Part shown: positions 11,493 to 24,594 of the stretch, piece by piece
Numbering within the stretch: the first letter of the stretch is position 1
Layout: each line of letters starts with the position of its first letter
Source: Globodera rostochiensis
Lineage: Eukaryota; Nematoda; Chromadorea; Rhabditida; Heteroderidae
Direction of reading: 5' to 3'
Assembly: GCA_018350325.1 (NCBI GenBank)
Contig: JAEVLN010000022.1
Coordinates: 186,001-250,000 of the forward strand
Length of the DNA: 64,000 bases
Position numbers and translations under genes: made by a program
The notes under the pieces: model-generated
What the model saw: the letters and a program-made list of their open reading frames with translations, nothing else
Told to the model about the DNA's origin: nothing
The model's database searches: none

Positions 11493-14400
11493 ATGAAAAT
11501 TTGTCTGATCGGAAAACAATCGTTTGGGGCGGAAGTGTGCCGACAATTGCTCAACTTGGGCCATGACATTGTTTTGGTGTGCACGGAATTGGACAAAAAT
11601 GGCCGTGCTGATTTGCTCGGTAAAATTAAATTGCCATTTTAATTTATTCAAAAAAAGATTTTAGCTCTTGAAGCCGAAAAACACAAAAAGCCCGTGCTAA
11701 AAACAAAAAGTTGGCGGAGAAAGAACAAAGAAACGGGCAAATTTGAGTTGGAAGCCGAGGTGCGCGGGGGGCGGGGGGATTCGAATTGGCCAATTTGAAT
11801 TGAAAAAAAATAAAAAACATAAATATTTTTAGGTGTTCAATGAGTACAGAAAATACGGGCCCGAAGTGAATGTGGTCGCATTTTGCACTCAATTTATTCC
11901 GCAGGAAGTGATGGACTTTCCCACGCACAAAACAATCATTTACCATCCCTCCATTCTGCCAAAACATCGGCAATTTAATATAATAAATCCAATTAAATTT
12001 GAAACAAATTCCAATTCATTTGACAGAGGCGCCTCGGCCATTAATTGGACTTTAATTGATGGGGATGAAGAGGCCGGGCTGACGGTATTTTGGGCGGACG
12101 AAGGGCTGGACACGGGGCCGATTCTGTTGCAGCGAAAATGTGCCGTGGAAGACGGCGACACTTTGAACATTTTGTACAAACGCTTTTTGTTCCCCGAGGG
12201 AGTCAAAGCGATGGTCGGCACACTTTGAAACATTTAATTCTATTTATAAAATATAATAAAACAACAATTTGTTTTATTTTGAGGTTGAATCGGTGAATTT
12301 GATCGCGGCTGGAAAGGCGCCAAAAATTCCTCAGCCGGAAGAAGGCGCTTCCTACGAGCCGTTCATTACTGCAAAGCCCGAATTGGCACAAATTTTGTGG
12401 TCCAAAATTGGCACTCAGCGCCAATTGCACAATTTTATCAGAGGCAATGATTCCGTGCCAGGAGTTCGCTTTAATAATTTTATTTGTTTTTTATTTTGAA
12501 TTTGAATTTAGGCCTGGACTCGTCTAAACGGTGAAAAGTTCATTTTGTTGGGCGCGTCCTTATGGAAAAGGCTGGACCCACCGCAAACAGCGCGCGAAAT
12601 TGCGGTTGAGGAAGCGCCGGGGGGGAAACTGTGGGCACACCCTCAAGGCCTTTTGTTCAAAACGGCGGACGGAAAATTTGTAAAACAAATTTAATTAAAA
12701 TAATATTAAAAAATAAAATAAAAACTTCGAAAGGTAAATGTGGAAACAATGAGAATGGAGGATGGCCGAACAATCAAAGCAGCCAATTTCGGCATGACGG
12801 AAGACATTGCCGAGACAAAATTGGAATTGACCGCGGAGGAGAGGAAGCTCGTACCTGCATTGAAGGTTGTAATTTTAAAATTAAATATTTAATTATTATA
12901 TTTATTAGAGCGTTTGGAAAGGCATTTTGAATATGTCCAAGTCCGAAGAGATCGACGACGAAATGAATTTCTTCGATGCCGGAGCGACCAGTGCCGACAT
13001 GACTCGTCTTGTTGAAGAAGTTCGAGCAGTTTGTGGCGTCGAGTTGCAGAACAATGAGGTCGACAATTTTTAATCCTATTTATAATTATTATTTTTAATT
13101 TCAGATCTTCATGAACCCTCAATTTGGTGACTTTCTAATCGCTGTTGTACGCAAATATAGGGGTGAAGATTTAGAGCGGGAATTGCACTTTGAAAAGGTA
13201 TAATAAAATTTAAAAAAGATTATTTTATTTTAAAGTTTAGTTTGAGTCAGAATGCAACGGCATGAAAATTACTGTGCCCATCCAAATGTACATCAACGGC
13301 AAATTCTGTGAGAGCAAGTCGGGCCGACGCATGGAAACCATCGACCCGAGCAACGAAAGGCCAATTTGCACTGTGCCAAAAGTTGAAGAATTTTTGCTAA
13401 AATCCAAAAATTGGGAAATTTTCAGGGCAATGCGAGCGATGTGGACTTTGCGGTACGATGTGCCGAAGAGGCGTTTTATCACGGGGAATGGTCGCGGATA
13501 TCGGCACGGGAGCGTGGTCAATTGCTTTACAGGTGAATAATTAGAAGAATGGACAAATTTATTCAAAAACCACCAGACTTGCCAATCTAATGGATCAACA
13601 TCGGGCCGAATTGGCCACCATTGAGTCCATCGACAGCGGCGCCGTTTACACTTTGGCACTTAAAACCCATATCGGCATGAGCATCGATGTGTGGAGATAT
13701 TTTGCTGGTTGGTGCGACAAAATCCAGGTTGTCCAAATAAAAGCATGGTCCACCTGGGTTTGAGATGATTAAATTGCTTAATTCAGGGAAAAACCATTCC
13801 GATCAGCGAATCGCGCCCCAATTTCAATTTGTGTGCCACCATTCGTGAGCCCATAGGCGTTGTGGGTAGGGGGGAATTGTCTAAATCGAAATAAGCACCC
13901 AATTTTCTTCATCGATAGGCCTAATCACGCCGTGGAATTACCCTCTGATGATGCTCTCCTGGAAGATGGCCGCTTGCCTCGCCGCCGGAAATACCGTTGT
14001 CCACAAACCGGCTCAAGTGTCTCCATTGACGGCGCTTAAATTTGCTGAGCTCAGTCATCGAGCTGGATTCCCCTCGGGGGTAATAGTATTTGGGTAACGC
14101 AAAAATTGCAAAAAATAACTTAAGGTAATCAACATTGTGACCGGCACCGGCTCGGAGATTGGCCAAGCGATTTCGGACCATCCCCGAATCAGAAAATTGG
14201 GCTTCACCGGCTCCACGGAAATTGGCTCGCACATTATGTCCTGGTAACTACAAACATTGGTCGATGTTCCGGTTTCGCGTGACTCTGTAGCGTTCAGTTG
14301 TGCCAAGTCCAACGTTAAGAAAGTGTCGCTGGAGCTCGGTGGCAAATCGCCGTTGATCATTTTCAGCGACGTCGACGTGGACAAAGTTGTGAGAAAGGCG

Positions 14401-15253
14401 TTGGACGCGGTGTTCTTCAACAAAGGCGAGAATTGCATTGCGGCCGGCCGTTTGTTTGTGGAGGAGCGCATTCACGACGATTTTGTGCGGAAAGTGGTCG
14501 AAAGTGAGCGGAATTGAAGAGAGAAAATAAATTGGAATTGATCGATTGATCAGAAACTTCACAAATTGTGATCGGCCACCCGTTGGACAGAACGACCCAA
14601 CACGGCCCCCAAAACCATCTGTCGCACCTCCAATCGCTGCTAAGGTATGTCGAAAAGGCCGTGGCGGAAGGCGCCAAATTGGCATACGGTGGGAAACGGT
14701 GTGCCCGTGAGGGAATCTTTCTCGAGCCTACCGTACTCACTGAGGTGAGTGAAATGCGACAAAATGGCATTTTCAAAAATTTGAAATGGACGAAGGTGGA
14801 GGACGACAACCACGCGGCGAAGGAGGAGTCATTTGGTCCGGTGATGGTCATCTCAAAGTTCAACGAAAGGTCAAACAAAAGTCCATTCGAATGGCACATT
14901 TGACTTGGGAGGTTCAGAGACATCGAATTGGTCATTGAACGAGCAAATCGAACCGAATTCGGGTTGGCCGGCGGAGTGTTCAGGTCCATGCACATTTACA
15001 AATTAGTTCCTTCCTCTTTTCGGATTTGGGCCTTGAAGCACCAAAAAAACAATTAAATTTTAGTAAGGACATTTCCCGTGCACTTCGAGTCGCACGTCAA
15101 CTCCGGTGTGGAACCGTGTTTCTGAACACTTACCAAAAGACTGACGTCGCCGCACCTTTCGGCGGCTTCAAGCAGTCCGGCTTTGGCAAGGACTTGGGCG
15201 AGGAGGCGCTGAACGAATATTTGCAGACGAAAACCATCACAATGGAATACTGA
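11493..15253 (+). CDS. Cytosolic 10-formyltetrahydrofolate dehydrogenase (ALDH1L type)
   Basis: This enzyme converts 10-formyl-THF, water and NADP+ to THF and CO2, regulating one-carbon pools. All three domains are present. (1) The N-terminal formyl-hydrolase domain starts [16 protein letters not shown] and holds [17 protein letters not shown] with the catalytic His, plus [14 protein letters not shown] with the Asp. (2) An acyl-carrier-like domain has [18 protein letters not shown], with the Ser that takes 4'-phosphopantetheine. (3) The aldehyde dehydrogenase domain has [28 protein letters not shown] (catalytic Glu), [11 protein letters not shown] (catalytic Cys) and [19 protein letters not shown], ending TITMEY. 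A dozen or more short introns interrupt it. Stop at 15251-15253. It lies tail-to-tail with the ZNF598-like gene. Confidence 0.95.
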
Positions 15254-15647
15254 GGGGAGGGGATGACCCCCGCCCCCCCCCCTTTTACGAATAAAATCCT
15301 TTTTGTTTTCAGAAACCAACAAAATTTGAAAAAAAGCAATTCGGTTTTTTTTTGGCATTTTATATTGATTGCTACTCATTTTACTCAATAACCCCCACAT
15401 ACAATCAAATGTTGCACAATTTGGCACCAAAACGAATGAATAAATTAAACATGTCTCTGAATAATCAACAGTCGAAGTTATCATCACATTCTCTCATTAC
15501 TCCCACTTCCAATAGCATTTGCGAGTTCCGCCAATGTGTTGAATTTGGAGGAAGAGGACGAAGGAGTCAATTCGGCACTTTCTTCTTTGCTGGTGGTCAC
15601 CGTTGGGATATCGGGAACTTTTTTATACTAAAATATATTTATATTTA
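15254..15647. other. Shared 3' region of convergent genes
   Basis: This is about 390 bp between ALDH1L (+) and the ZNF598-like gene (-). It has a C tract at about 15270-15285 and AATAAA-like signals (AATAAAAT at 15290). No gene is seen. Confidence 0.5.
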
Positions 15648-18600
15648 CTAACAATTCTCTCCTTTTACCAATTCCTCCTCTTCTTTCGATGTTTGGCCTA
15701 TGAGTCTAAGCTTGGAGTTCAATTGAATACGCATAAAGCCCGGGTCACCACTTTCCGATGGAGTCAGCTTCACATGCCCTGAAAATGGAAAATTGTCGAC
15801 GAATTCTGTAAAAAAAGCAGCACCATCATCCGACCCCCAACAATTGGTCGTCATTTTTTGGGTTTTCTTCGTTTTTTCCGTCTTATTCCCGCCTTCATTC
15901 GTTACACTTCCTCCCTCAATGGAATTGCCGAGCTCGGCCAACGTGTTGAACTTGGTCGAAGACACTGCCAATTTGGCACTTTCTGCCGCAATTTTGTTGG
16001 CAACCATTTGAGCGATTGGAACAGTTTTTGACTGCAATTTTTTAAATTTAAAATAAAAGAAAATTGATGCGCTGTCGGAGACCTTTTTCTTCTTCTCCTT
16101 TTTAGGTGGGTCTAGCCAATGTGGCAGCACAACCGGATCCGGGTCCGGCAATCCCAACTCCCGTGCCCTCAACTGTTCGCGCATTCCCTCTGGCCAAATC
16201 TCCGGTGGCGGATTAATTTTTATACGTTTCGGCTCTTCATTTTTCTTTTCCAATTTTTGGGGTTTATTTTTAAACTAAAAATAGGATAGTTTTAATTTCT
16301 GCCAACTTTGGACTTGCCTACCAATTCACTCGTCGATTTTTGGTCCCAAACACTATCCTGTTGTTGCGGCGCTGATGAAGACGAACCCCCAGTGAGAATG
16401 GGAAATTGCTCGCGGGACTGAAGTGACAACTTAGGGGCACCCTTTGAAGTGGAAAGTTGAGGGGTCTAAATTCAAACAAAAAAAAAATTGTTTTTTTTTA
16501 ATTATTTGGATAACCTGCTGAGACGGAGACCATCCGGGTGGTGCCCCGTAAGGTAAAGTTGGGGGAGGGATGGAGGCCGGCAGGCACGGGAAGTTGTTGT
16601 TGGCCCGCAAAGGGTCGAAGGCGGAAGGAATAACGCGCACATTCTGATTACGATGCTGAGCACTCGGAACTATACGACTGACCAACACCGGAGTGTCGGG
16701 GGGAGGCCTAAATTCTTTGGATTTACGGGTCAGGCACAAATTATAAAAAGCCCATTTTTGCCTCGGCTGCGCTTCCGAAACTTCGTCCTCTCGCTCCCCA
16801 TCAACAGCGGCTCTCGACGGTCCATTCCCACGAGTGTAACCGCTCCTCGAGAATTGGATGTCCAGCGGAATCGTTCGACTGCCTCCGCCCGCCCGGTGTT
16901 GCTTTGCCCTGTGCACCTCCAATTCGGTGTCCGTACGGAACACAATTCCCACATGAAGACAGTCCGGGTCGGTGCACGGATGGTGCTCTTTCCGATTGTG
17001 TTGGTTCAGCTGATGCTGATTTCTGGAAAAAGGTGCAAAGATAAAATTCGTGCCATTCCAAATCAAATGATGGGTAGATGAACCCAAGTTATGGAACCTA
17101 TCAAATTTTTACGGTACCTATAAAAGACATTCTGTTCGAGTCCGTCTTGGTCACAAAATTGACAAAAATAGTGCTCTTTTCTTAGGTGGCGATATTGTTG
17201 TTCATCGTCATAAAAGCGCTGTTCACAGAACTGACAAGTGGGATGACCTGAACATTTTAACCAAATTTTGTACACAAAATAATACAATAGTTAATGTTTC
17301 CTACCACGAAAACCGTCCTCCTCCCCATGAAGTCGCCCAGCCATGTGCCGTTGGAGTTGCTCTCGCGTGTAAACACGTCGATCTTTGGTGAGCACCTAAA
17401 AGAACAAATGTTGGAAACGTCCAACTTTCTTAAACCCCCAATATGTATTCTAAATTTAGAACCAAAATCCCAAACAAACATTCAAATTATCACAGCAAAT
17501 ATGACAGAAGGACAGCTGATGAACCTGAATTTTTTTTTTTGACACTAAAAGCATTCAAAATGTCCACAAACTTGACTCATGTGCGCCCTCAACTCGGCAA
17601 ACGTCGGAAAGTCGACTTTCTCTGTCCTGAAAAAGTTGGCACAATTAGCCAACAAAAGAAAATATTGTTTTGGTCTTTACCTATTCGTACATTTAACGCA
17701 ACGATTGGTCATGTACGCGTTGAAGCAATCGATCACATAATTGGACTCGAATTTAACACCAATCTTTTGGCCGTCCGGGTGAGTAAAAGTTTTGGTCGGA
17801 AGACGCGGCGCCATTTGCATTCCGGGCGCAACACTGACGAAGAAAAGCTAAAAATGAGTAATTCAAACAATTTACAAATTGAAGAAAACCGTAGAAATCT
17901 CAGCGCGACATTGGGGGCATTGGCGAGACTCGCTTCCAACGCGCATGCGAAGTGCACATTCCATGCAAATCTGACATTTAAAAAAATCAACCTCAAAAAA
18001 CGTGAAAAAAGGTTGATCAGAAACGTTAAAGAAAACTTTAAAATATTTTTGGTAAATTTTAGACCGGGAGCTTTGTTTGTGCTGGTTCTATAGCAAATTG
18101 GCAGCCCTGATTTACATTAAAAAAACTCTATCGATTTTTTTAATGCTAATTAAAAAAGTTAATTTTAAAATATTTTGCTACCGGGTGCAAACATTCACCA
18201 ATCCCGTACACATCGGAATGTTGACAACAGATCAGACAATCACTGACTTGACCCGACATCGGCACGCCGGCGTGATCAACACGTTGCTTCAGCAAAAAAT
18301 TAACAATTTAGAATTTTCCTGCAAAACGACCGCTCTCAGAATAATTCCCATTGCAATGAATTCAAAGAAAAAAGGAAAAACCTTTGCCATTCGTTTGTAC
18401 GTCCCTTCGGATTTTCCACCACCGCCAAATTGTCTAACGTTCCGGTTTTGGTAGCTGGGCTGGCGATTATTTGAGCGCGTCCCGCCCCGGTTCTAACAAA
18501 AAAAGGAGGAATCAATCAAAATGCCAACGAAAGCGAACCCCTCCCCCTCCCCAGTTCGGTTGCGATTGCATATTCAACGGGGTGCTTCGTCCGCTGGCGC

Positions 18601-19219
18601 CGCCAGCGTCTCGTCGGAAGGAAGCGTTCGATGATGAGCCACCGTCATGCTGATGTTGTGGTCGCGATTTAGTCCATTGTCTCGATGAGCTCTGTGAAAA
18701 TAAATTACTTTAGAAATCATGGACTTTACAAAAAATCCATACAAATGGTCGAAAACAATTTTGGTGAAGTGTTATGCAAATGTTTTATCTTTGTTTTAAT
18801 ACCATTCAAGGCTTCTATACCCTATGTTGGGGGGAGGGGATTATCTTGATCTACAAAGTACAGAATCCATTTAACGAAATATGTCTCTCGATTACCAGTT
18901 AAAATCTAACAAGATAGATCATAAAGTTACCAGTAAAATAAACGTTGATTATTTTAAACAAATAATTCATTTTTGGTTTGGCGTAAAATATTCACGAGAC
19001 GCGTAAATGCACCAGAACCAAAATCTTTTATCGAACCTGTCGTTGTTTGGCTTCTTGGCCACCATCGTTCTTTTGTTCTCCTCTATCATTTCTATCCGTA
19101 CATTTCGACCTCTCCTGTCTATGCTTGTCTCCTACCGCACTCCGCTTTTTATCAGCTTCCTCATTTTGTTGGCGATGCTTTTCTTTTTTGACTTCATGAT
19201 TTTCCTGTTGCTCCGCCAT
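15648..19219 (-). CDS. ZNF598/Hel2-type E3 ubiquitin ligase of stalled ribosomes
   Basis: This family ubiquitinates 40S proteins on collided ribosomes and starts ribosome-associated quality control. A RING finger is split over an intron: DCLICCQHSDVYGIGECLHPV (about 18250-18190), then ICMECALRMRV and CPQCRAEIST (about 17980-17890). Family-typical sequence follows: TEKVDFPTFAELRAHM, VLTKDRRVYTREQLQRHM, HPTCQFCEQRFYDDEQQYRH, KEHYFCQFCDQDGL, and a further finger ending HRAKQH. A Pro-rich middle leads to a Lys/Ser-rich C-terminus, stop near 15648. Upstream of the RING is a Gly/Asn/Arg-rich stretch (RQFGGGGKSEG). An exon starting MAEQQENHEVKKEK at 19219 joins in frame, giving an unusually long N-terminus, but that first exon is less certain. 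Confidence 0.88.
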
Positions 19220-22200
19220 GAAAGTACAATTGAAAAAATTGAGTTGGAAAGACCCGAATTCGAAAAAACGGAGAATAATGTATAAAACAAAAGTAAATAT
19301 CTAAATCAGTGTATTTTATTGTTCCTTTTTTTCCAAATTGGCGTTCATGTGCTGACAAATGAGAACTCGATTTCTGCTGTAATTCTCTCTTCTTTGTCTT
19401 GACATAACGCCAACGCTCAATGCCAATTTAATTGCTATTTCCTGCGTTAAGTTTGGGTTAGGGAACGGCTACCGGTGTGAAGGTCGAAAAGTCTGAAGGT
19501 CGAAAGGAACAAATACAGCCCGAAAATGGTGACTGAGAAGGAGGTGACCAATGTGCTCGCTCATCCACCATTTGGAATTTCCCATGCCCTTCGGCCGTTC
19601 TTTGCCGTTTCCTAATAGAAGCCGAGTCCGCTTTGGGGTACTTTAGTTCATTTTTCAAAAATTTGTCCAACTCCCCGACCGTCTCCAAATAAGACCAACG
19701 AGAGTACTTCGAAGAATTTTATTGTCGGGCTTATTAATTTTCCCAAAATACTGCTAAATTTATTTTTACCCATTTTCTATTGAGAAAATATAAAAAATGG
19801 TAATAAATAGGTCAACAACAATGGAATGTGGTCGCAAGTGTTCATTTATTTGTGCTTTACGCTTTCAATTGTAGCCAGGACAGGCCGGGAGCCATGAAGA
19901 AATTCTCTGGTTCCATTCTCAAGATCGTTCTTTGCTTCCGCGGATTGCTTCCCTCTCCCACCGTCGGGTGATTGCCCCCTTCGATTGTTTCTGTTGGACA
20001 AATTTTGTTTTTTAAGTTTTCAACGCCTTAAACTTCCCAAGGGGTCACGGGCGTATCCAGAAATTTTCTGCGGGGGGGGGCTAATTTGAAAAAAGTCAAT
20101 CTTTAGTTGATGCATTTTTCTTAAAGAAATTCTCTCAAAAATCTCGGGGTCACATTTTTGTTTTAAAGCGTTGGATTTCGTTGGTAGTTTGACGGCGCCG
20201 ACAGGCACCGTCGGGGAAATGTAACGATATTTTAAGAAAGTTGACTAACTTCATCATATGACCTTTTTTTACCCAAAATTTAATTACAATTATTTTAAAT
20301 TTAAGGATGTTTTATATTTCTTAAAGATTGCTCTAAATTTGTTTTACATTTTTTCGGATTTCGGACTTCGGATGAGGGTCCCTTTGCCCCCCCCCCCGGC
20401 TGCGCCCTTGAACTTACCTTTTTCTGAAGAAGCAGAAATGTATACTAGCAGGGAAATTGTCAAAGACATCGTCAGCAGAAATGGGATCAGTCCGCTGATG
20501 TTCATATTCAATTCAATTCTCTAAAGTGTTGTGCCGACTAATGATCGGATTAATATCAAATTTAAATGTGATGTTTGTATGGACAGAAAAAAAGCATCAA
20601 TTTTTGGGATTTGAGTTGAGACAATGGTTTTATCGATATTTAATTTGACGGTGAATTTTGAGCTGAGGAGAGGATGGATTCCATTTAGGCGGCGGGCGGG
20701 ATGCATAATCCGCTTATCTTTCATATTTAACGAAATAATTAAAATGCAAACTTAAAGAGCATAATGGACAAATAAAGGGAGTAAATAGTTTAACAAGACA
20801 ATTAGCAACAATTAGGCTCTACATTTGCGTCTTGGACTTTTGCTGTTGGGACATTGGTTGCCCTGTTAAGAATCAGACATTTGCGGTCCAATCGCACATT
20901 TTGCACCGAATTTCGCCAATTCAGCCTTATTTTAGCGATTCGAGGCGAAAAGTGTCTGAACACAAATAGATCTATTTCTATAATTTTATTTCTGGGTCTT
21001 CTAATATCCATTTTCTTTAAAATAATATTTACGCAGCATTAATAAATAATAATATGCCTTAAGGATGTGAAATATGCTTTTGAGAATGTAAGTTTCTCCC
21101 TCAACCTTTCCATTCTCATATTCATATAAATGTTGACATTTGAAATGATTGTTTGCGGTGGTTGAGGCTGAGGGGGGGGGGGACCTTCGGTTATATGGGA
21201 GAGACAGAGTCAGTGTCCCTCACGCATCTGATAGTGAGGTTCGGATTGATTATTGTGGTGGTTAAATGCTAAAATAAAAAAGAATTTAAAAAGACTATCG
21301 GATTTTCAGGGACTAATTAAAATATTGACTAAAAACAACCGAATATTGACCAAAAAGTAACTCAACGATTGAATAGCTTATCAATTCCCTCTCTAACAAT
21401 TGTAAATTTTTGCACATGTTAAAAATCAAAAATAAAAGAATTATCGATGCATTTTGGTCCAAGAAAGTCATTTGTAAAAAATCACTAATTCATAGATTTT
21501 TTGAAATATATTTTGGGTGACAACATTCGCTAAAAAATAATTAAAATTTGAAAAAAGATTTAAATATTTTTTCAACTCAAAAGACATTGTTCTGATGTTA
21601 ATGCAAATACCTTTTCCCATTAGCCTCATTATAAATTACGCTCGTGTTAAATTGACGGGATCCCCTGGCAACTACGCAAATTGGAAACAAAGTACACATC
21701 CATTGAACCCCTTACTAATTAGGAGCATTTACTTATATTAATGTCTTGAACACCGAAAGGGTAAAATTGTGAAACTAAATAAAGAATTGCGTTTTTTGGT
21801 CGATTTAAATTCTAATTAATATGTATTTAATATATTTTGTTGTGCAATGATTTATCCTTTTATTGATACAGTAAAGTGGCGGCCGGGCTCTTTGATCAAT
21901 GCTCTCCCCATCAGCTGCTATAAATAAAGGGGACCCTCAGGAAAATGCTACACCACAAAATGTTTTGAGAATAATCGGTGATCTTGTCAAATGCATACTC
22001 TCCATCATGAACAAGATTTTTGAACGCAGATCACTGACTTCTCGAGAATTTATTCAGAATTGAAACTCAATGGTTGAGTGGACACCGTCTAAGCAAGCAA
22101 AAGAGGTGCTAACATTTTCAAACTAATTTAGCCATTTTGCCCCATTCAATGACATTTCCCTATGATTCATGGCCAACAAACGAAGAAACGGAGGTTATTT

Positions 22201-22313
22201 GAAAAAAAAGAACTTTAACATTAAACATTCCGTGCTTTGTTGGGGTAGTGTTTGATCTTTTTAACTTTTCCTTTATAAATTTATAAAAAAAAGTAATAAA
22301 ATAATAGGTAATT
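19220..22313. other. 3.1-kb gene-poor region
   Basis: I find no convincing gene. A minus ORF at about 19470-19700 (GELDKFLKNELKYPKADSAS) and another near 20802-21011 show no known domain. Near 20046-20410 there is a transposon-like pair of ends (separate entry). A G tract lies at about 21170-21182. The rest is AT-rich. Confidence 0.45.
20046..20410. mobile_element. Possible small non-autonomous DNA transposon remnant
   Basis: The left end reads CACGGGCGTATCCAG and runs soon into a G tract. The right end, read on the minus strand, is CAAGGGCGCAGCC followed by a G tract. The two ends are imperfect inverted repeats in the style of the GGGCG(T/C)A(T/G)CC termini seen on some hAT-like elements. 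The pentamer AACTT flanks both sides (20031 and 20411), though not exactly abutting on the left. No transposase is present. Confidence 0.3.
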
Positions 22314-22903
22314 ATGTTTAGGATGAAGCCTCGCGCGGGACTTCGGCCTCCGTTCCCAACGGATTCATTTGTCACAAATTACTCGCCGTCGGCCCCCCCT
22401 ACGATTAGCAGACAAGCCATGCGGTATTCCTCCGTCCACAGCCAACTCCAATTGCTGCCCGAAAGTGAGGGGGGTAAAATAAACAAAAATATTTGTCCCC
22501 TAAAATTGCGTTAGTTACCGTTGTTCCGCCTTCCCCGACGCCGAGCATGCTGCCCTTGGGCTACGAGGAAATAATTGGTCGATTAATTCGTTATAATTAA
22601 AAATCCCCACACTTTTTTTTCTTAATAATTTATCGGAATCAGCGAATATTCGAAATCAGCCTGATGAGGCAGAAATGTTTAGCGCAATTTTTTGTCCTCC
22701 CGAAAATTATGGTAATTTTGTTCCAATTATTATTGGCAGCAGCCGATTATGAGCCCAAATGTGAAGCAGAAATGCCTAAAGCAGCCGAGAAGAGAGCGCG
22801 AAAAGTGCCAAATCGCCGTTTCATTTTGTTGGCCTCGTCCGTCGGCCTGCTGCTGGTCGTCGCCATTTTGCTCATTCGCTTTTTTCTGCTGGCGTTTAAA
22901 TGA
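22314..22903 (+). CDS. Small single-span, tail-anchored-type membrane protein
   Basis: Three exons were joined by hand. ATG 22314 (or 22323) begins an N-terminal cytosolic-type region with FPTDSFVTNYSPSAPP and YSSVHSQLQLLPE. Exon 2 (about 22512-22570) adds TVVPPSPTPSMLPLGYEE. The last exon, after a TTGGCAG acceptor near 22740, gives ADYEPKCEAEMPKAAEKRAR. The tail is RRFILLASSVGLLLVVAILL plus IRFFLLAFK, a single hydrophobic span at the extreme C-terminus, with TGA at 22901-22903. The topology suggests a C-tail-anchored or type II protein. I recognise no domain or orthologue. Confidence 0.5.
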
Positions 22904-23035
22904 AAATACAAACATTTAAATAAATTGTTGCCTTTTGCTTGGGATTAAATATGCACTAATAAATTATTTCATTTTTGAATGTCATTTGAATGCAAAAGTA
23001 TGAATAAAATGGATAGGAAAAGCATTAAAATGCTT

Positions 23036-24544
23036 TTAACAATCCGATGGGCCTGTCCATTTCCACTCCTTTCTCAAAACTTCAAAGTGCTCTTTTTGGC
23101 TAATCGGCTGTGTCCTCATCTGTTCCCCGTGCAAATTGAGCAGAATCATCGTTTGGGGTTCGGCCCTTCCGCCCGTTGTGGACGCAATTCGATTGTTCGC
23201 GCGTTGGCCTCCCATACTTCGCTTCAGCACTTTGCCAAGCGTTTGCTTCAACTTCCGATTCAAAAATGGATGAAATCTAAAAAAGCCAACATTAATTAGT
23301 TTTTGACCGAAATGTCGGTCAAACGTGATCATTGTAAGTTCGATCATAAAATTGCAGATGGAAACAAATGTCAGACTGAGCTGAGTAACGAAATCGTAGC
23401 AAAATTGGTTAGTGAACGGTTTGTAGAATAAAACGGTCGATGAAACTGAGCCGATGGAAAGGTTGACCAAATGGAAGAGTAGGGGAGGGATCATTTGCTT
23501 CGTTGTCCTTACATTTTCGGAAAGCTCAAAATGCAAATAATAAATTATAATTCAACCAAATAAAATGTTTCCAATTTTATTAATTCTAAACATTTTAAAC
23601 AAAATTATCTTAACGGAATTTCGCAAAAAGATTTCTTTCTCTCTCCGCTCACCTGATAACGTTCCGACAAATCGTGCACTTTGACCCATTTGCGATGGTA
23701 ACTTTTGATATTGTACTTCCACAAAAAAGCAAAAACCTTAAATTTATATGAAAATAAAAAATGATTTTTGAATTATACGAATATTTCAAGCAGCGCCAAG
23801 ACCATCACAAATCCGAATGTGAGCCAAGACACTAAATCAGCTGTTTGTGATGTATAGAACAGATTTATCGACGTCAGAATGATCTGTGTTGGGGGGGGGA
23901 AATTATTTTAAAACTTTATTAAATATTTAAATACTTTTTATTTCACTTTTTATTTCACTTTTTGTTTAATTCTTCGAAAAAGGCATTTAAGATAAAATGG
24001 TAATTTTAATAAATTTATTTTACCACAACGCAAAACCAAATGACACTGTAATGCCAATTTCGTCGGTTTTCGTAAGTTTTGACCCATAAAGTGGCCATTA
24101 AGCGTTCAATGACCAAAATATGGGCAAGGTAATTGCGAAAATAAATGGGAGCGACCATAGCACGGAGATGCCAATTATTATAATTGTTGACCAATACAAA
24201 TTGACCCATCAAGAAATTTCCGAGTAAAATCTCAAGCCGAACTGAACAAAAAAGAAATTGATTTACCTATTTTGCGATTTCCGTAATATCAAATTTTATA
24301 CATCACTTTAAATTTAAATTATTTGTTTTTTGCTGATACCAATTCCTCTGATGAAAATGCAGCCGCTTTGGCACAACAAAATGAATTTCAAATTCGGATG
24401 CAAAATTGAGGTGGTAAAAATTAAATAAAAATTCAATGCGGCAAAAGGGCAGTCGAGGAAAATGTGGGACACAAATTCGACAACATTTAGAGAAAGTAAG
24501 ACCAATTGTTCGACATTTGAATAGTCAGCAACGGTAGAATTCAT
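23036..24544 (-). CDS. Serpentine chemoreceptor, Sre type (7TM GPCR)
   Basis: This is a putative sensory-neuron GPCR of the nematode Sre family. ATG 24544 gives MNSTVADYSN with a glycosylation site, then LVLLSLNVVEFVSHIF and further spans. The conserved region after the third span reads NYLAHILVIERLMATLW and KTYENRR, matching the family's E-R-x-x-A...Y-E signature. Another exon ends HDLSERYQ, joining to SENVRTTKQMIPPLLFH; the LSERYQ...EN motif is characteristic of Sre. Last spans are in FVTQLSLTFVSICNFMIELT. The tail ends GPSDC with TAA at 23038-23036. The exons look intact. The ligand is unknown. Confidence 0.78.
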
Positions 24545-24594
24545 AAGCTAAAACTTTAAATGAAATAATTTAATTTAAATTCAATTTTAAATAA

